From Molothrus aeneus (Eukaryota; Chordata; Aves; Passeriformes; Icteridae), in contig NC_089651.1 in the NCBI RefSeq assembly GCF_037042795.1, positions 31,338,201-31,402,200 on the forward strand: a stretch of DNA of 64,000 bases, written 5' to 3'. Shown piece by piece: positions 61,469 through 64,000 of this stretch. Position 1 is the stretch's first letter; the number at the start of each line of letters is the position of its first letter. Under the pieces are notes generated by a model. That model did no database searches and was not told where the DNA came from. It saw only the letters and a program-made list of their open reading frames with translations. A program made the position numbers and the translations under genes.

Positions 61469-62439
61469 AGCAATATCCTGGAACTCATTCTAATGATCTT
61501 ACTATCTGTTATACCCGTTTTGAGGAATGCCCGTTAGCAGGAAACACTACAAAATTTAAGATTTTTCTCTTGTTATTTCCTGGAAATAACACTGAGTTGA
61601 GAAAATATGCAAGAATGCAAAAGAGAAAAATAACTACTTAAACTAAAGGACAGTATTGGTAATATAAAGTCAATGCTAGTACAAGAAAAATGAGATTCCA
61701 CAACAATGTTCTCCTGGGATGTGAGGCAAACTTCCCAATGACTATGCTCCAACTTTTACCTTTCTGAATAGCAATTCTGAAATGAATTAATCCAAATAAA
61801 GGCAAATGCTTCTAGTAACTCAAATGCATGGTATATTCTACTCCAATGCTCTGTATTATTTTTTTGCTTGATTTCTCAGGCTTTTAAGCAAAATATGTCA
61901 TAGTGTAGCCAGCTTGTGCCTATCTCTTACAAGAAACTCCAATAATTTGTCAGGGTACATCTTTTTTGCTTTTAATTACTTTTTTTCCCATTATAGAAAG
62001 CACATTTCAGTTTATACAGAACACTGGGTACCCTCCAGCAGTGGTTATTCTGATCATACAGTACTTGTACTAAACCTTGAGACTCAGTTAACATTAGAGG
62101 GAAGGATTAGCCTGCTTAAATTAGTCTTAATCTTTTGTTTAACCTCAGTAGACAGTGCAACATGCTGAGAACAGACTGTACGGCATGTCATTAGCGATAA
62201 GTTGACAATGTATTTCATTAAAGTTTGCTGAAGATTAACTTAATGTGTATCTAGATGGGTTGTTATCAATAGTCATACAAACTGGGTGGAAAATAAGCAA
62301 GCTCTCCAGTTTCCCAAACAGCTTTGGTTGTAACCTTAATAATATGTGCTAGTCCATATTGCTGAATGAAATTAGGAAAAATTCTTAATACTTAGGTGCA
62401 GGAAAACAAAGCACTCAAGAATTTCCAGTATTTTAGAAA

Positions 62440-62670
62440 TTCTAATCATGGAAGCATAGATGGAAGGGACCTTAAATATCACCCAGTTCCAACTCCCTGC
62501 CAGGGGCGGGGCCACCTTCCACCAGCCCAGGTTGCTCCAAACCCCATCCTGCCTGGCCTTGAACACTTCCAGGGCTGGGGCATCCACAACTTCTCCGGGC
62601 AACCTGTTTAAGTGCCTCACTGTTATAGTAAAGAACTTCTTCCTAATAGCTAATCTAAACCTACCAGTAC
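62440..62670 (-). mobile_element. CR1 LINE 3' fragment, antisense
   Basis: The plus strand gives the reverse complement of a CR1 end: 'ggaagggaccttaaatatcaccc', 'ttccaactccctgccaggggcgggg', 'ggccttgaacacttccagggctggggcatccacaacttctccgggcaacctg' and 'aagaacttcttcctaatagctaatctaaacctacc'. It is the best-preserved CR1 in the window, hence probably the youngest. The open frames at 62372-62746 on both strands are its shadows. Confidence 0.92.
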
Positions 62671-63312
62671 ATTCTGAAAAGCAGCCTGTAGTCAAGGCAT
62701 TTTTTCTGTGGGAAGAGAGCTGACTTGCTGTGTTTGTCTGTGCCACTCCTACAAACTGCTGCAGCTTACCGAGACTCTTAGAACCAGTATACGACTACTG
62801 CAGTATTTGCTAATGCCACAGCTTGACAGATATTCCTGTCAGACCTACTCAAATTCTAGGAATGCTATTTTTCACTAGATTTACTCCTCTTGTCATGTAC
62901 AAATTTCTTTACCAAAGAATGGGAAAGAAAGGGAGTAGAATATGTGCACAAGTGAAATAATCACTGGAAAGGATGGAAGTTATCTTTTTAAAAACTTTAT
63001 CTTTTTAAAAGTTTCTCAACAGAGATTAATATGTGAAATGTCTTAGAGAGACATTTTGAGGTAAAATTCCTAATCCTTGCAAACCCTAGAAAATGAAAAG
63101 GAAGTGGAATATATGTGCTATCATAGTATTTATTAAATAAACAGATAATAGTGGATTTCACATTAGAATCTACTACTGTAGCATCTAATATAAGGGGCTA
63201 AATGCCTTTCTTTTAGTTGAACTAAGTGACAGGTGGACAGGAAAGGTTCTAGATCAGTGGCTAATGAGCTATAATATTATAAGCAGTTTACATAGAGTCT
63301 AGTTTTACTTAC

Positions 63313-63443
63313 GGAGTATTGATTACAAGGCGATCCCATTGTCCTTTAATATCATCCTCAGTTGGTTGTTCAGTTATGTATAGTCCATCAAATTCTAGCT
63401 TTCTAGCCACCTCCTTTTCTCTCTTGAATACAACCAGAGGGAC
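63313..63443 (-). CDS. RYR3: RYR3 exon, start of S2-S3 region
   Basis: A 131-nt exon (43 codons plus two bases). It reads VPLVVFKREKEVARKLEF, then DGLYITEQPTEDDIKGQW and DRLVINT. It lies immediately after S2 in the channel order, on the cytosolic side. The block FKREKEVARKLEFDGLYITEQP is diagnostic of RyRs. The acceptor is tttcacag; the donor CC|gtaagt is strong. It is the most 5' RYR3 exon in the window. Confidence 0.96.
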
Positions 63444-64000
63444 CTGTGAAAGTGATGGTGGCCATTTTTGTAATGGTTTATGTATTTTTTGTTTTTTGTC
63501 ACACAAAAATGTGAGACCAAACATCACACTAGAATCTCCCACAGTAGGCAGATCAATGCCTAGGCAGCCTCTGAGCAATGGCCACCTCGGCAGGCAAGCC
63601 CCAGTCCTCCCCACACACAGCTTTTTATTGCTGAGCATGATGTTGCATGCCATGGAATATCCCTCTGGTTGATTGGCTCAGCTGTCCTGGCTGTGACCCC
63701 TCCCAACATACCTGCTGAGGGATGCACAGAGTGGGTAAAGCAAAGACAGAGCCCTCACACTGTGCAAACACTGTCCAGCAATAACCAAATGTGTCTGTGT
63801 TACCTGCACCATTTTAACCACAAATCCAAAACACACACACACTGCTACAAAGAAAGTTAGCTCCATTTCTGCTGGCAAGAATACAGGAGGAAAACATCTA
63901 CTTATTGAGCAGTGAGAATTTGTAAACAGCTAGGTACAAATGCTATTTCAGTATTAGCACCACTAACCACCTTGGGACACAGCCAATGTTTAACAAACAG
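63444..64000 (-). other. RYR3: RYR3 intron, partial, to window edge
   Basis: The preceding RYR3 exon would encode the S2 helix just before VPLVVF and is not present before the edge. The region holds a short CA tract (63829-63842) and a GC-richer patch (63530-63720). The hydrophobic minus frame at 63678-63878 does not match RyR S1/S2. Confidence 0.75.
63829..63842. repeat. Short (CA)n tract
   Basis: About seven CA units in the partial RYR3 intron. Confidence 0.85.

Larger units (their letters stand above)
60854..63312 (-). other. RYR3: RYR3 intron, 2459 nt, with STR and CR1
   Basis: The intron splits a Pro codon (CC|G). It carries the TATC microsatellite (61398-61468) and an antisense-to-plus CR1 fragment (62440-62670). 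The rest is AT-rich and unremarkable. The plus frame 61308-61493 (YLSI repeats) is simply the microsatellite translated. Confidence 0.85.
50080..64000 (-). other. RYR3: RYR3 gene, 3' portion (gene-level span)
   Basis: RYR3 encodes the type 3 ryanodine receptor, a homotetrameric Ca2+-release channel of the ER/SR membrane. Eleven exons on the minus strand (63443 down to 50917) splice to 1116 nt, 371 residues plus TAA, with every phase matching. The family protein is close to 4,900 residues, so this is only the C-terminal channel end. Visible in order: the S2-S3 cytosolic part, S3-S4, the S4-S5 linker, S5, the luminal loop with the filter GGGIGDE, S6, the zinc-binding C-terminal domain and the C-terminal helix. 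Type 3 rather than 1 or 2 is indicated by DPAGDPYEMYRIVFD and by SEDEDEPDMKCDDMMT, and by the convergent AVEN neighbour. Upstream exons, including those for S1 and S2, lie right of the window. Confidence 0.93.

Noticed and set aside
61308..61493. Plus frame with YLSI repeats resembling a repeat protein
   Set aside because: It is the TATC microsatellite translated.
62372..62746. 124-codon minus frame and overlapping plus frames
   Set aside because: They coincide with a CR1 3' fragment, which explains the open frames.
63678..63878. Hydrophobic minus-strand frame next to RYR3, possibly the S1/S2 exon
   Set aside because: Its sequence does not match the RyR segment that must precede VPLVVF, and no donor/acceptor pair gives the required phase 0. 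It sits in the intron.
1..64000. CRISPR arrays, tRNA/rRNA genes, insertion sequences, integrated virus
   Set aside because: No spaced direct repeats, no cloverleaf or rRNA signature, and no LTR or viral protein signature seen by eye; the sequence is ordinary vertebrate intron and exon DNA.

Overview
This is an AT-rich vertebrate nuclear window, most likely from a bird. The evidence is split, spliced genes with GT-AG introns, several CR1-type LINE fragments (the dominant avian retroposon) and a convergent AVEN / RYR3 gene pair. No bacterial, plasmid, phage or CRISPR-like content is visible. Two genes are present, both partial and placed tail to tail.

Layout. Positions 1-43382 hold no exon I can support and read as one very long AVEN intron, with microsatellites, a 49-bp tandem duplication, small hairpins and CR1 fragments (16.57, 38.6, 39.7 and 42.2 kb). 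Positions 43383-49676, plus strand, carry the last four coding exons of AVEN (about 214 residues), followed by a short 3' UTR with a poly(A) signal at 49981. A full-looking CR1 3' end (47.65-48.33 kb) sits in one of its introns. Positions 50080-63443, minus strand, carry the last eleven coding exons of the type 3 ryanodine receptor RYR3: 1116 nt, 371 residues plus stop, including the pore. The reading frame closes exactly across all ten introns. Upstream RYR3 exons lie beyond the right edge; the AVEN first exons (RGG-rich N-terminus) lie beyond the left edge.

How the genes relate. AVEN is a cytosolic/nuclear regulator of apoptosis and ATM signalling. RYR3 is an ER/SR calcium-release channel. 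They are not a functional operon-like pair, but their 3' ends nearly touch: the candidate poly(A) sites are about 0.1 kb apart. This matches the RYR3-AVEN arrangement known in mammals.

I did not find an undescribed biological system. The best second-look items are the abutting convergent 3' ends, a perfect 13-bp hairpin just downstream of a RYR3 5' splice site, a 15-bp AT palindrome, weak 5' splice sites on two RYR3 exons, a short 103-nt RYR3 intron and several unclassified GC-richer islands in the long AVEN intron.
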